From Candidatus Neomarinimicrobiota bacterium (lineage in GTDB: Bacteria > Fidelibacterota > Marinisomatia > Marinisomatales > TCS55), in assembly GCA_018651745.1 (NCBI GenBank), contig JABIDL010000016.1:1-53591 (forward strand): 53,591 nucleotides of DNA. Direction: 5' to 3'. Position 1 is the first letter of the stretch. The number at the start of each line of letters is the position of its first letter. The notes under the pieces were generated by a model. The model made no database searches and was not told the DNA's origin. It worked only from the letters and a program-made list of their open reading frames with translations. This document shows positions 1 to 8,911 of the stretch, in pieces. Made by a program: the position numbers and the translations under genes.

Positions 1-1
1 A

Positions 2-82
2 TGCCGGAATCCAGTTTGGAATGACTGTAAGACGATTGAATATCATCGAGCAAAAATGCTCGATGCACAAAAAACAGTTTAA
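2..82 (+). CDS. Possible C-terminal end of a gene entering from the left edge
   Basis: A plus-strand frame is open from the window edge for 26 codons and ends at TAA 80-82. It reads like protein (one Trp, two Cys, basic C-terminus, ending MLDAQKTV), and its stop lies 6 bases from the convergent stop of the next gene, which is normal gene spacing. It is too short to identify, and other frames over the same bases are also open, so this is a weak call. Confidence 0.25.
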   Translation, partial: CRNPVWNDCKTIEYHRAKMLDAQKTV

Positions 83-88
83 GGGAAT

Positions 89-286
89 TTATTTTTTTTC
101 TTTTTTCCCCCCGCAGTAAATACACTCAGAACCAACCTGCACCTTAAATCCGCATTCCGGACAATCCCATTCCTCGGTTTCTAAATCTGAATATGAATCA
201 TCCTCCCTGTTTCGGTTGGCAATCAGCATGGAAACCGCAATGCCGCCTGTGACGATAAGAAAAAAGGTTATGAGGTAAATGCCCAT
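89..286 (-). CDS. Small membrane-anchored zinc-ribbon protein
   Basis: A 65-residue protein. It has an N-terminal hydrophobic helix (about residues 3-23), a short acidic linker, then a two-knuckle zinc ribbon with CPECG near residue 42 and CIYCGG near residue 54, and a lysine-rich end. The four cysteines should bind one zinc ion on the cytoplasmic side. Its ATG start lies 19 bases inside the end of the upstream VKOR-like gene, so the two are probably translationally coupled. The partner and function are unknown; the fold assignment rests only on the cysteine spacing. Confidence 0.6.
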   Translation of the reverse strand: MGIYLITFFLIVTGGIAVSMLIANRNREDDSYSDLETEEWDCPECGFKVQVGSECIYCGGKKEKK

Positions 287-693
287 AGCTGTAGCAGAAA
301 ATTAAACAGATTGAGTAAATGAACTGTCACACAAACTCGGCATAAAACATTGAGCCTAATCAGCCCATAGCTTAGATACGTTCCAACAACCACGGTAAGG
401 ATCGCAGCCGACAATGGAATGATTGGATTTACATATCCAAAAGAGGTGAAAATCAGCAAGACAGCATAGACGGGGAAAAAGATGATTCCGAATTCTGCAT
501 TCGGTCGTCCAAGCATTTTGCCAAAAGGGGTTTCAACAATCGAAGTGCATTTCGATGTTTCTATTCTGATAAAAGACGGAATCCACCACAGGTGCTTTTG
601 GAATTTTCCGGAATACACACCGTGGAAATAAAACGAAAGAGCCCCGCCGACCGATGCCAACAGGGCTCCCAAAAGATAAACGATTTGATTCAC
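268..693 (-). CDS. Vitamin K epoxide reductase (VKOR)-family membrane protein
   Basis: A 141-residue, four-helix membrane protein. Family marks are a periplasmic Cys at residue 49 followed by a Ser/Thr-rich stretch and GRPNAEFG (residues 62-69), then CxxC at 118-121 (CRVC) at the start of the last helix. Bacterial VKORs oxidise DsbA-like thioredoxins and pass electrons to quinone. Only one of the usual first cysteine pair is obvious, so activity may be altered. The start is GTG at 693, directly after the stop of the upstream gene (695-697). It forms a three-gene unit with the unknown gene upstream and the zinc-ribbon gene downstream. A disulfide-forming role would suit a genome rich in exported CxxCH proteins, but that link is inference. 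Confidence 0.6.
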   Translation of the reverse strand: MNQIVYLLGALLASVGGALSFYFHGVYSGKFQKHLWWIPSFIRIETSKCTSIVETPFGKMLGRPNAEFGIIFFPVYAVLLIFTSFGYVNPIIPLSAAILTVVVGTYLSYGLIRLNVLCRVCVTVHLLNLFNFLLQLWAFTS

Positions 694-694
694 T

Positions 695-1126
695 TTATTG
701 CTTTAAGCGGTAAACACAACCTTCCACAGTTGACAGAAATTTAATAACCTGCGTCTGAGTGTGAAACATCAAATCCATCGGTTCATATGTATCTATCGGA
801 TAAAAATAGGCATCATATTCACGCAAAAAATTGGCTTCAAGTTTTACAATCATATCCCGTAGGACTTGTTTTGGTAGTTCTTTGGACCTTAAAAAATTGA
901 TTTGAAGATTAAGCTGTCCTTCAGATGTCATATGGAAAAGCGGAATGATGCCAACATCAGAATTCGTCCGAAAGGTAAATGTACCGTGATCCTCGCCTCT
1001 TCCCCATGTTACCTCTTCGGCATATTTTTCTGAAAAGTCGATTATTTGTTCGCCAATTTTAGCAACTTCGCGGCTACATTTATCCCGCATATCCTCAATA
1101 AATATTTTTTTTGTCCATTTTGGCAT
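695..1126 (-). CDS. Conserved-looking soluble protein of unknown function
   Basis: A 143-residue soluble protein with no signal peptide or membrane helix. The first third is lysine-rich and helical; the middle alternates in a way that suggests beta strands (GTFTFRTNSDVGIIPLFHM); the end is helical. I do not recognise a family. It starts with ATG at 1126 and is the first gene of a likely operon with the VKOR-like and zinc-ribbon genes. Gene status is supported by the tight junctions, not by homology. Confidence 0.45.
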   Translation of the reverse strand: MPKWTKKIFIEDMRDKCSREVAKIGEQIIDFSEKYAEEVTWGRGEDHGTFTFRTNSDVGIIPLFHMTSEGQLNLQINFLRSKELPKQVLRDMIVKLEANFLREYDAYFYPIDTYEPMDLMFHTQTQVIKFLSTVEGCVYRLKQ

Positions 1127-1233
1127 GTTTTTTCCCTATATGAAGTACCAGAAATGCTATCGAAAACGCAGAAGTAATTTAAGTCAGTTTATAACCTAGA
1201 AAAAAGCGTAGAATTTCTTTTAGCACATTTATG

Positions 1234-1265
1234 GTAAAAATCCCGGCGTGTGGCGAGGTTTTTAC
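1234..1265 (-). terminator. Likely terminator of the PuuD-like gene
   Basis: Read on the minus strand, a GTAAAAA arm and a TTTTTAC arm pair perfectly around a short GC-rich inner part, about 20 bases after the stop of the PuuD-like gene. The run of T in the 3' arm fits rho-independent termination. The inner pairing is imperfect, so confidence is moderate. Confidence 0.45.
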
Positions 1266-1283
1266 TCGAATATTCTTTATTAT

Positions 1284-2063
1284 TTAGAACCCTTGTATTG
1301 TTGCCGACTTCTTATAAATCTGAAATACCAAATGCCAACCTACAATGACAATTACCAATAACACACCATATCCGCCAAGATAATGAGAAACTTCAACGGT
1401 ATGTTCATTGATCATGGTCCAAATCAACGGAACGCTCATATAGGTATTGTGCTTGGAACGAAGTCCCGCCATGCCTGCATCAGCTGGATCCGGCGCATCA
1501 CCATTTTTAATTGCGGTAATGATTCTTTGCTGTGCGGGCCAAATCCTGAACCAGACATTATAAGCCATCATCGAGCCAAACATGGCGCCGAGATGAATAT
1601 TGTATGCACGATATTCCACCATTTCGGAAACACAAATCAACAGACACAAAACGCCTGCAATTCCCAGAAAACTAATGATTGTTGCAACCCGCGTATTTTT
1701 TGCCAAAGGACTTTTATAGAATGCATCATACACAAATACCATAATAAATGGCAATAAATACGCTAAATGTTTAAACGGGTTGGCATCTCCATCCATTTCA
1801 ATTTCCTTAAACATTTCATCATTCATCCCCATCCAAAAGACAAGCAGCATCAAGACCAATCCTGTAATCCACGTCCACGCCGCGCCCCAGCGGAAAAAGT
1901 AAAGGGTTCTTGGCATCAGCTCGGGAATGACTTTCTTTTTTGTATCGCCATCCATTGTTGCTGCAACATGGCCATTGATCCAGTTAAAGAAATAAAGCAA
2001 CCCAATCCAAAGAACGCCGGCAATAATATGTAACCATTTAAATATGGGGGTAATGAATTCCAT
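1284..2063 (-). CDS. PuuD/urate-oxidase-N-type membrane protein
   Basis: A 259-residue protein with about seven to eight membrane helices. It begins with the family pattern FKWLHIIAGVLWIGLLYFFN and has conserved histidines in helices (KWLHII, NIHLGAM, NEHTVEVSHYL, GWHLVF) that could bind heme b. This matches the membrane domain of urate hydroxylase PuuD (urate_ox_N family). Known PuuD proteins carry a C-terminal cytochrome c; this one stops after the last helix with no CxxCH. It may need a separate cytochrome or may not act on urate at all; no other purine-degradation gene is nearby. ATG at 2063 is preceded by a good AGGAGAA ribosome site. Confidence 0.7.
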   Translation of the reverse strand: MEFITPIFKWLHIIAGVLWIGLLYFFNWINGHVAATMDGDTKKKVIPELMPRTLYFFRWGAAWTWITGLVLMLLVFWMGMNDEMFKEIEMDGDANPFKHLAYLLPFIMVFVYDAFYKSPLAKNTRVATIISFLGIAGVLCLLICVSEMVEYRAYNIHLGAMFGSMMAYNVWFRIWPAQQRIITAIKNGDAPDPADAGMAGLRSKHNTYMSVPLIWTMINEHTVEVSHYLGGYGVLLVIVIVGWHLVFQIYKKSATIQGF

Positions 2064-2177
2064 TGTTATTCTCCTATTTGTAATTAATTATGTTCAAAAA
2101 TAAGCCCGGAAAATAAATCTTATTCAATTACCTTCCAAACCAAAGAGTCGTTTCGCCTACACCTATCCTGCATTACA

Positions 2178-3062
2178 TTATTTGACAATTAGTATTGGGC
2201 AATGGCAGGATTTCATCACCTTTAAGGGTTTACTTCCTTTAAAAAATTTCATGATTGGATTTACATTGGATGCGCCCATGACGATAATATGATTATCTGA
2301 TGCTGTTGATACAATTTTATCTTTAAAAGATCCCGTCTCAAAATTTATCGTATGTTCTGTCTCACTACGGCGCATCATTTTTGCCGCCCAAGCAGAAGAT
2401 GCTTTATAATCTTCACGAAAAATCGTTGATTCGGATATCGTCAACATATCTACACCAAAATTAAATGCACGCGCAACCCTTACGCCAAATTTAACCGCTT
2501 TTTGAGTATTCGTTGCATCATTCACAGCTAACAAAACACGATAATCTTGATCAGGATTATATTCGTTTACAACAAATATCGAACTGTCAATGTATTGAAT
2601 CAAGTCATGCGCCATTCTGCGTTTTTGACTTCCCCCAATAATGGTTACATCAATTTCACTTCGATTCACCTCATCTCGCAACTGCGATATGATTTCGCCA
2701 TTTCGCAAAATGAGTTTTACTTCATCAGATTGCGTCCCTTCTAGATAGAGTTCACAACGGTCATTATCTGTCTGCACTAATTCATTTTCGGTAATACTAC
2801 CTTCACCCTCAGGAACTGCAATATATTGTCGTTCTTTCAGGATATCGTAAGCCCATTCCAACACTTCCACACCGGGACGATTTACATCCCAATTGGCAAG
2901 GTTTTCCTGAGCCATTAACACTTCACTCGTGCTAAATGAGCTAATTTTTTCACCGACGTAGGCGATTGTAACATCCGCATTGAATGCGCGCGCAACTTTC
3001 ATCCCGAGCTTTAAGGTCGGGCCAGAGTACTCTTTACTTCCGATGGCAATAAGAAATTTCAT
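2178..3062 (-). CDS. Tandem-domain universal stress protein
   Basis: A 294-residue soluble protein made of two UspA-type halves. Each starts with a beta strand and a loop into a helix (FLIAIGSKEYSG at the start; YRVLLAVNDATN near residue 170). Each has a KVARAFN/RVARAFN helix and ends in a strand where ATP-binding Usps have the G-x2-G-x9-G(S/T) loop; the C-terminal half shows IIVMGASNVNPIMKFFKGS and then CPILIVK. These proteins bind ATP or AMP and modulate transport or stress responses. Its start is 23 bases downstream of the DASS transporter stop, and Usp proteins often pair with transporters, so a role in controlling that transporter is plausible. Confidence 0.75.
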   Translation of the reverse strand: MKFLIAIGSKEYSGPTLKLGMKVARAFNADVTIAYVGEKISSFSTSEVLMAQENLANWDVNRPGVEVLEWAYDILKERQYIAVPEGEGSITENELVQTDNDRCELYLEGTQSDEVKLILRNGEIISQLRDEVNRSEIDVTIIGGSQKRRMAHDLIQYIDSSIFVVNEYNPDQDYRVLLAVNDATNTQKAVKFGVRVARAFNFGVDMLTISESTIFREDYKASSAWAAKMMRRSETEHTINFETGSFKDKIVSTASDNHIIVMGASNVNPIMKFFKGSKPLKVMKSCHCPILIVK

Positions 3063-3085
3063 GCTATGCTGATATTATTCCCTTC

Positions 3086-4498
3086 TCATTTGAAAATCAC
3101 CCAATAGGTATTGACGTAGATTAGGAGTAAAACGATGGATACCAATCCAACTTTCCATCCTGCTTTTAAGAAATCTTTTGCATGCACCATACCGCTGGAA
3201 TATACGATAGTGCAAGCAGGAGCTGCCACAGCTGTAAAATATCCAAATGAAGATGCAATAGCCGTTACAATCCCGGCATGAAGCGGATCTGAAGTCATAT
3301 TCAAAGTTATTGGACTCAAAACTGCAACCGTGGCAGAACTGGATAAAATGTTTGCAAGAGTAGCTGTCAATCCTACGATCAAAGCATCTGTCAAAATTGG
3401 AAAAGTTTCCAGTACGGATCCTGCTATATTTACCAAATGATTGGCTAACCACAAAGCGGCCCCCGTACTTTTTATATAAGACCCGAGAGAAATTGTAGAT
3501 CCGAATAAAATGATTACCCCCCAATGCGTATTTCGATTGATATCCTCCCATCGAACCAAACCTGTAACGAGATACAAAAAAACTCCAGCCAGAGCAATGG
3601 TGCCAAGTCCAAATGTTTCACTTAAGAAAATCCATCCTGCAAATACAAGCAGAAAAATGACAATTGCCAGGGTTGCTTGGGTTGTCATTCTTCCCGATTT
3701 CGCAACTTGCACAACCAACTTTCGCACTCCGCTATCCAAACGTTTGTATTCTGGTTTAAAACTGGTAAGAAGAAGAATTGTGAGGATTGGTATTTGTATA
3801 AGTACAAGCGGATACACCATTTTCATCCAATCAACATAGGATATTGAAACATCAAAAAATTGTAAGTATGTGATCAAAATAGCATTCCTTCCTCCTCCGG
3901 AAGGGGTTCCGATCGACCCAATCAGGGCACCGTACGCAATGGATAATAATAGAAGGGCCGACAATTCTCTAACTCTCTTCTGATCTTTAGACGTATTTCG
4001 AATCAGTGTCATTGCTAGCGGAAGCATAAGTGCTGCAACCGTGTGCTCCCCTATAAATGAGGACAACAATGCTGACATCGTTACAAATCCAAAGACGATA
4101 TTTCTAGTCCGATTCCCCGTGATACGAATAATACCAAGTGCAATACGGGAATCCCAACCTTGTTTCACAAAGGCAACCGCAAGCATCAAAGAACCCATGA
4201 TAAAAAACACTGCATCATTCATGAAGGAAGATGCTACACCATCCGGAGAGTCAAGCCCAAGAAGCACCTCCATAACAATAATTAAGATGCCGACAGCAGG
4301 CAAAGAGATGACTTCACCAACGATTAATATTAACGCTGTAACTGCAATAATAATGGTTCTATGCCCCTCCGATGAAAGTCCTTCGGGAGACGGTACATAA
4401 AACAAAATGATGCTGATCCCGAATGCAAGAATGAGCCACTTTTTGCGCGTGATCCAATAAAGGGCATTGCTGATACTTGTATTAGATAAGCCAAACAC
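3086..4498 (-). CDS. DASS/SLC13-family anion transporter
   Basis: A 470-residue membrane protein with 11-12 helices. Two inverted-repeat hairpin signatures of the divalent anion:sodium symporter family are visible: SIGTPSGGGRNA in the first half and ANILSSSATVAVLSPI in the second. A TVAALMLPLAM helix follows the first core segment. The family moves sulfate or dicarboxylates such as citrate and succinate with sodium; the substrate cannot be read from the sequence. The start is GTG at 4498 with no clear ribosome site, so the exact N-terminus is uncertain. It is followed by the Usp gene. Confidence 0.75.
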   Translation of the reverse strand: MFGLSNTSISNALYWITRKKWLILAFGISIILFYVPSPEGLSSEGHRTIIIAVTALILIVGEVISLPAVGILIIVMEVLLGLDSPDGVASSFMNDAVFFIMGSLMLAVAFVKQGWDSRIALGIIRITGNRTRNIVFGFVTMSALLSSFIGEHTVAALMLPLAMTLIRNTSKDQKRVRELSALLLLSIAYGALIGSIGTPSGGGRNAILITYLQFFDVSISYVDWMKMVYPLVLIQIPILTILLLTSFKPEYKRLDSGVRKLVVQVAKSGRMTTQATLAIVIFLLVFAGWIFLSETFGLGTIALAGVFLYLVTGLVRWEDINRNTHWGVIILFGSTISLGSYIKSTGAALWLANHLVNIAGSVLETFPILTDALIVGLTATLANILSSSATVAVLSPITLNMTSDPLHAGIVTAIASSFGYFTAVAAPACTIVYSSGMVHAKDFLKAGWKVGLVSIVLLLIYVNTYWVIFK

Positions 4499-4605
4499 GA
4501 TGGGCTAATTTATATTAAAGTTTTGGGATCATCCAGCAGTCGTAATAGATTTTATTCAATCAATTAGAAACCAAATAATTCTTACTAAAAAGATAAAACG
4601 ATGAA

Positions 4606-5715
4606 TTAATTACACTCCGCCATGGTGTTTTCAATCAGCATATCAACGACTTCTTTCATAGAATCATTTTCTTTATATTTCTGTAATTGCCGATCTGCAC
4701 TGGTACCTTCTTTCATAATCGTGCGGATATATTCAATTTCCTTTCTGCTTCCCAACGGATCCACCACATCATCCACAAATTCAAGGATTTCTTCCATGAG
4801 TTGTGGAATGGGCGTTTCAATATTTTTTCCCAAATCAATCAGTTTCCCCTGAATACCATCCTTCATAGCTCGCCATTTATTTTCTGAAATAAATCCGGCT
4901 CTGTAATGTCGCCATGTTAGATTATTTCTTCTCAATTGGATTAATTTCGCAACCAATGCCTGAATCAAAGCTGCAATCGCTGTTACCTCTTTTATTTTTG
5001 TTGTACAATCACAAATCCTGAATTCTAATGTAGGAAATTTGGAATGGGGACGAATATCCCACCAAATTTTTGTCGGCTCATCAATACTTCCGCATTTAAT
5101 TAAGGTATCCACATATGAGTCATAATCAGCTGCCGAATCAAAATGCTCAGGATTCCCAGTTCTGGGTAAATCCTCAAAGATAATGCTTCGGTAAGATTTA
5201 AATCCGGTGTCTTCACCATGCCAAAAAGGCGAAGAAGTGGATAAAGATAAAATATGAGGCATAAAATACCGCATTTGATTCATGACATCAATTCTCAAGT
5301 CTTTATCTTGGATGCCAACATGAACATGCATCCCAAAAATGAGCATGCGTTTAGCTACAATTCGCATCGAATCAAAAAATCCGTGGTATCGTTCCTTATC
5401 GGTTACAATCTGATCACGCCATTGGGAAAACGGATGGGTTCCAGCTGCAATGATCGCCCGATTATTTTTTCCGGCCAAATCACCGACCATGCTTCGTAAA
5501 CGTCGAATTTCTTCCGTTATTTGCTGAATATTTTGGCAAACATTTGTCCCAATTTCAATTTGAGATTGAAGTAATTCCGGCTGTAATTGATCTCGAAAAA
5601 GGAATGCACCCTGCTCCAAAAATTTCCCTACATAAGATGTAAGCTCCCGGCTTTCAGGATCAATAATTTGATATTCTTCTTCTACACCAAGGGTCAGATT
5701 TTTAATGTCATTCAT
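4606..5715 (-). CDS. YbdK-type carboxylate-amine ligase (glutamate-cysteine ligase family 2)
   Basis: A 369-residue protein, close to the roughly 370 residues usual for the family. It opens with the family signature LTLGVEEEYQIID and has PELLQSQIEIGT, a GMHVHVGI metal/ATP-site motif near residue 128 and EFRICDCTTKIKEV near residue 232. The GCS2 family joins an amine to a carboxylate using ATP; YbdK makes gamma-glutamylcysteine weakly in vitro, and the true substrate is often unknown. The stop of rpiB and this ATG adjoin (TAAATG), so the two are translationally coupled. Confidence 0.85.
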   Translation of the reverse strand: MNDIKNLTLGVEEEYQIIDPESRELTSYVGKFLEQGAFLFRDQLQPELLQSQIEIGTNVCQNIQQITEEIRRLRSMVGDLAGKNNRAIIAAGTHPFSQWRDQIVTDKERYHGFFDSMRIVAKRMLIFGMHVHVGIQDKDLRIDVMNQMRYFMPHILSLSTSSPFWHGEDTGFKSYRSIIFEDLPRTGNPEHFDSAADYDSYVDTLIKCGSIDEPTKIWWDIRPHSKFPTLEFRICDCTTKIKEVTAIAALIQALVAKLIQLRRNNLTWRHYRAGFISENKWRAMKDGIQGKLIDLGKNIETPIPQLMEEILEFVDDVVDPLGSRKEIEYIRTIMKEGTSADRQLQKYKENDSMKEVVDMLIENTMAECN

Positions 5716-6153
5716 TTACTGATCCAATTTATCAAGCCTTGTCTGATGCCTACCTCCTTCAAACGGTTCATTGAGCCACAACTCAACCACATCGAAAATT
5801 TCATTCTCACTCATAAATCGGGCGCCTAGGGACAGGATATTTGCATTATTATGTTCTCGTGATAGTCTAACAATTTCTTCCGGACCGTTATAAAATACTG
5901 CCGCACGAACTCCTTTTATCCTATTGGCTGCCATTGCCTCTCCTTGTCCACTTCCTCCTAAAATAATTCCGCGACTTTCCGAATCAGCTACAACTGCGTG
6001 AGCACAAGGGAAAATGAAATCCGGATAATCATCCAATGCATCATATTCATGAGCGCCGTGATCCGTTACATCATGACCGTTCTCGATCAAATATTTTTTA
6101 AGCACATTTTTTAAATCAAGTCCCGCGTGGTCTGTGGCTAAATGTATTTTCAT
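5716..6153 (-). CDS. rpiB: Ribose-5-phosphate isomerase B
   Basis: A 145-residue protein of the RpiB/LacAB family, which interconverts ribose 5-phosphate and ribulose 5-phosphate in the pentose phosphate pathway. The substrate loop ATDHAG is at residues 6-11 and the phosphate loop GGSGQGEAMAANR at 66-78; SREHNNAN near 98-105 is also conserved. The catalytic Cys of E. coli RpiB is Gly here, while Glu72 sits where the Mycobacterium tuberculosis enzyme uses Glu as base, so this is the actinobacterial-type active site. Stop and start codons adjoin with the downstream ligase. Confidence 0.9.
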   Translation of the reverse strand: MKIHLATDHAGLDLKNVLKKYLIENGHDVTDHGAHEYDALDDYPDFIFPCAHAVVADSESRGIILGGSGQGEAMAANRIKGVRAAVFYNGPEEIVRLSREHNNANILSLGARFMSENEIFDVVELWLNEPFEGGRHQTRLDKLDQ

Positions 6154-6287
6154 CTTGGTCTAAATTGCAACAATTGGTACCATTTTGTAAAGATTAAAGT
6201 TACTCCTGCTTAAACGGTTGGTAAACCAGCGATTTATAAAAAAGATAGCTTTATGGTGCTTCCCAATATTGCCCGTTTATCATTATT

Positions 6288-7577
6288 TTATTTTGGCGGA
6301 TGGTTGAAATACATTACAATCGCCCCTAAGATGCAGGATACACCAGCAATGATAAACGGAATCATCCAAACTGACGGATCGTTTGCGGATTCCGCAGAAT
6401 CCTTGAAAAACCCTGCTATAAACGGCCCGGCGATTCCGGCAATTCCATAAGCAGAAAACACCCAACCATAATTACTTCCAACATTCTTATTTCCAAAATA
6501 ATCAGCAGTAATTGCAGGAAATAATGCAAAATTTCCTCCAAAATTGAACCCAATAATGGATGCAGAAATTATGAACCCGATGGATGAACCAACTGATATA
6601 AAAACGTGATATACCATGAGCATTATTATTCCTTGAAAAATCGTCATTACAATGATTGAAATTCTCCGCCCAATTCGATCGGATAGAATTCCCCAGATAA
6701 TCCTTCCTGCGCCATTAAAGATTGCATACCACGCCATTGCAGTTCCAGCCAATATCCCTGCATTTTGCACTCCATGATATTTTAGCGCATCAACACCAAA
6801 TAGTCGAATGCAATAAATGACCATAAGTCCAGACAATGCAGAAAAAATAAAAGTTCCCCATATAAAATAAAATTGAGGTGTCCTCAACATTTGTCTCGAA
6901 GAGAGTTCAACTGATTCTACATGTCGACTCGAAGTAGATTTTTCTTTCCAACCTTCGGGATAATAATCATCAGGAGGATTTACCATCACAATGCTTCCCA
7001 AGAGAACTAAACCAGTGAATACAATTCCATAAATAAGGAAAACACTTTGAACATTCGGTAAGCCAAAAAATGAAATGGTGTTAAGTAATCCACCAAACCA
7101 AGAATCAGCTAATTTAACCCAAATGGTAGCACCAAAACCAAACCCTGCCACTGCCAACCCGGTAATCATCCCTTTTTTATCAGGAAACCATTTTACACCA
7201 ACTGAAATGGGAACAACATATGCCAAACCAATTCCGGCACCGCCTAATATTCCAATAAAAATAAATTGAGTTACAAATGTAGATCCAAAAATTCCGCTAA
7301 AAATATATCCTATGCCAAAAAGAATTCCGCCAGACACAGCGATTTTTTGCGGAGCATATTTTACCTGCAGTTTCCCTGCAAGGATCATTACAAATGCAAA
7401 TGTGGCTAATCCTGCTGAAAAGATTAATGCAGTTTCCTTTGCAGTAAATTGGTACACACCAACTGGATCCGTCAGTATTTTTGTAAACACACTCCAAGCA
7501 TAAATTGCACCCAACGCCAATTGAATCATTACGGCACCAACAACAACAAACCAGCGATTTTTAATTTCTTTTATCAT
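6288..7577 (-). CDS. OFA-family major facilitator transporter (oxalate:formate antiporter-like)
   Basis: A 429-residue protein with 12 helices. The N-terminus RWFVVVGAVMIQLALGAIYAW is the hallmark of the OFA family. Other marks are GGAGIGLAYVVPISVGVKWF and PDKKGMITGLAVAGFGFGA around residues 113-150, and RIIWGILSDRIGRR (the second MFS loop motif) near 290. The family includes OxlT and monocarboxylate carriers; the substrate is not determined. A good AAAGGA ribosome site precedes ATG 7577. It is followed by a barrel protein, so the pair might move one solute across both membranes; that is inference. Confidence 0.8.
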   Translation of the reverse strand: MIKEIKNRWFVVVGAVMIQLALGAIYAWSVFTKILTDPVGVYQFTAKETALIFSAGLATFAFVMILAGKLQVKYAPQKIAVSGGILFGIGYIFSGIFGSTFVTQFIFIGILGGAGIGLAYVVPISVGVKWFPDKKGMITGLAVAGFGFGATIWVKLADSWFGGLLNTISFFGLPNVQSVFLIYGIVFTGLVLLGSIVMVNPPDDYYPEGWKEKSTSSRHVESVELSSRQMLRTPQFYFIWGTFIFSALSGLMVIYCIRLFGVDALKYHGVQNAGILAGTAMAWYAIFNGAGRIIWGILSDRIGRRISIIVMTIFQGIIMLMVYHVFISVGSSIGFIISASIIGFNFGGNFALFPAITADYFGNKNVGSNYGWVFSAYGIAGIAGPFIAGFFKDSAESANDPSVWMIPFIIAGVSCILGAIVMYFNHPPK

Positions 7578-7599
7578 GTTTCAAATCCTTTTATTATTT

Positions 7600-8787
7600 T
7601 CAAAATGTTAAATAAACAGCAAACAATATGCGGTGGTTTGCTACCGGTTTTTCTTCCATTTTTTTTGGTTTCAGAAAATCCGTGTATTCGGATGTAAAGT
7701 GTGCCTCTGTTCTGTCATATTCCAACGCAAATCTTAAGCTATTCCTTTCCCATACAATTCTTGGACTCACGCGAATCACAGATAAAATTTCGGACGATCG
7801 AGCCTCGAATGTGGAAACGTCATCCTGGCTGATATGAGTGTCAATTCCATTGTTTTCTGTATATCCGGCGAACAACCCAAATCTAGTATTGCTTAATAGA
7901 AATTCTAGATCAATCCATGCGCTTTTTAGCATTGTTGGATAGAAACTCGGCACTTCTTTATCAAAATGATCAATTTTAACATAACCACCGAGCATGATAT
8001 GATCTGCAAGGTCATTTCCGGAAATATATTTCATTCGAAAATTGAGATGCTTCAGCGCCAATTTGGAATAAATGGTAAATGCATTGGATTGAAGAATGTC
8101 ACCACCTTTTTCCGGTTTTAACGATTTGGTGTACCCACCTATTCCAAAAAGCATTTTGCTCTGTTTCCATATACTATGCAGATGAAATCCCGGTAGTCCG
8201 GACCGTTGCTGAACATTTTTTCCAGAAATTTCCTGAAACGCATCGAGTTGCATAGATGCCGATCCAAGCAGATGTAACGATTTAGTGATTTTCCATTGAA
8301 TTGAAATTTGGGGGAAGCGGGCGAATGGCTGGAAAGGAACCCCAGTATTAAAATTCACAACTTGAGGAAACACATCCACTGTAAATAATGGACTCCAGTA
8401 TTGTCCAAATAAAAATTCAATTTTTGTCCATGACATTTTTATAAACGCATGCCGAAGACGTAAATTATTTTCCAAGCCGGTGCCGGTACCAAAAAAGTCA
8501 ACTTCCAATTTGCCAGTCAAATTTGCCTGAAATGCAGAATACCCATGGATCTGCAACCAAACGCGAGATTGAAACAAGACCATATTAATTAATGGATCGG
8601 AATTCAGGTCGGTGTTACTTGAATCTAATTTGTTTGCCGGATATAAATAAAAATGTCCCTCTCTTGCAGAAATAACCTGGCGAGAATTCCAAAATGAATC
8701 AAATTTGATAAAACCACCATGGGATAAAGATTGAGCATTTAAACCAACCAGAGCTGTGAGAAATAGTTGAAAAAATATGCGGTTCAT
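7600..8787 (-). CDS. Outer-membrane beta-barrel protein (porin-like)
   Basis: A 395-residue protein with a signal peptide (MNRIFFQLFLTALVGLNAQS) and then many alternating amphipathic strands, ending in an aromatic residue (AVYLTF), as outer-membrane barrels do. The LFGQYWSPLFTVDVFPQVVNFNTG segment near residue 125 resembles porins with a plug or constriction loop. No specific family is recognised. It sits 22 bases upstream of the OFA transporter and may be co-transcribed with it. Confidence 0.6.
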   Translation of the reverse strand: MNRIFFQLFLTALVGLNAQSLSHGGFIKFDSFWNSRQVISAREGHFYLYPANKLDSSNTDLNSDPLINMVLFQSRVWLQIHGYSAFQANLTGKLEVDFFGTGTGLENNLRLRHAFIKMSWTKIEFLFGQYWSPLFTVDVFPQVVNFNTGVPFQPFARFPQISIQWKITKSLHLLGSASMQLDAFQEISGKNVQQRSGLPGFHLHSIWKQSKMLFGIGGYTKSLKPEKGGDILQSNAFTIYSKLALKHLNFRMKYISGNDLADHIMLGGYVKIDHFDKEVPSFYPTMLKSAWIDLEFLLSNTRFGLFAGYTENNGIDTHISQDDVSTFEARSSEILSVIRVSPRIVWERNSLRFALEYDRTEAHFTSEYTDFLKPKKMEEKPVANHRILFAVYLTF

Positions 8788-8873
8788 AATGGTGCGAGAA
8801 TTGTATTAGAGTGAAATGGCGCGAAAAAACGAATTAACCAGTAATTTTTTATTTTGACTAGAAACTGCATAAA

Positions 8874-8899
8874 ATTTTCTAAATATTGAACTAGAAAAT
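8874..8899 (-). terminator. Likely terminator of the TPR gene
   Basis: Perfect 8-base inverted arms (ATTTTCTA / TAGAAAAT) with a 10-base loop lie just past the stop at 8912. On the minus strand they are followed by TTTTATG. The stem is AT-rich, so termination would be modest. Confidence 0.45.
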
Positions 8900-8911
8900 A
8901 ATCTATTGTAT

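Noticed and set aside
3075-3551. Long reading frames overlapping the DASS transporter and other large genes on the opposite strand or another frame
   Set aside because: They lie wholly inside well-supported genes, have odd composition (many Cys, His, Arg) and no ribosome sites.
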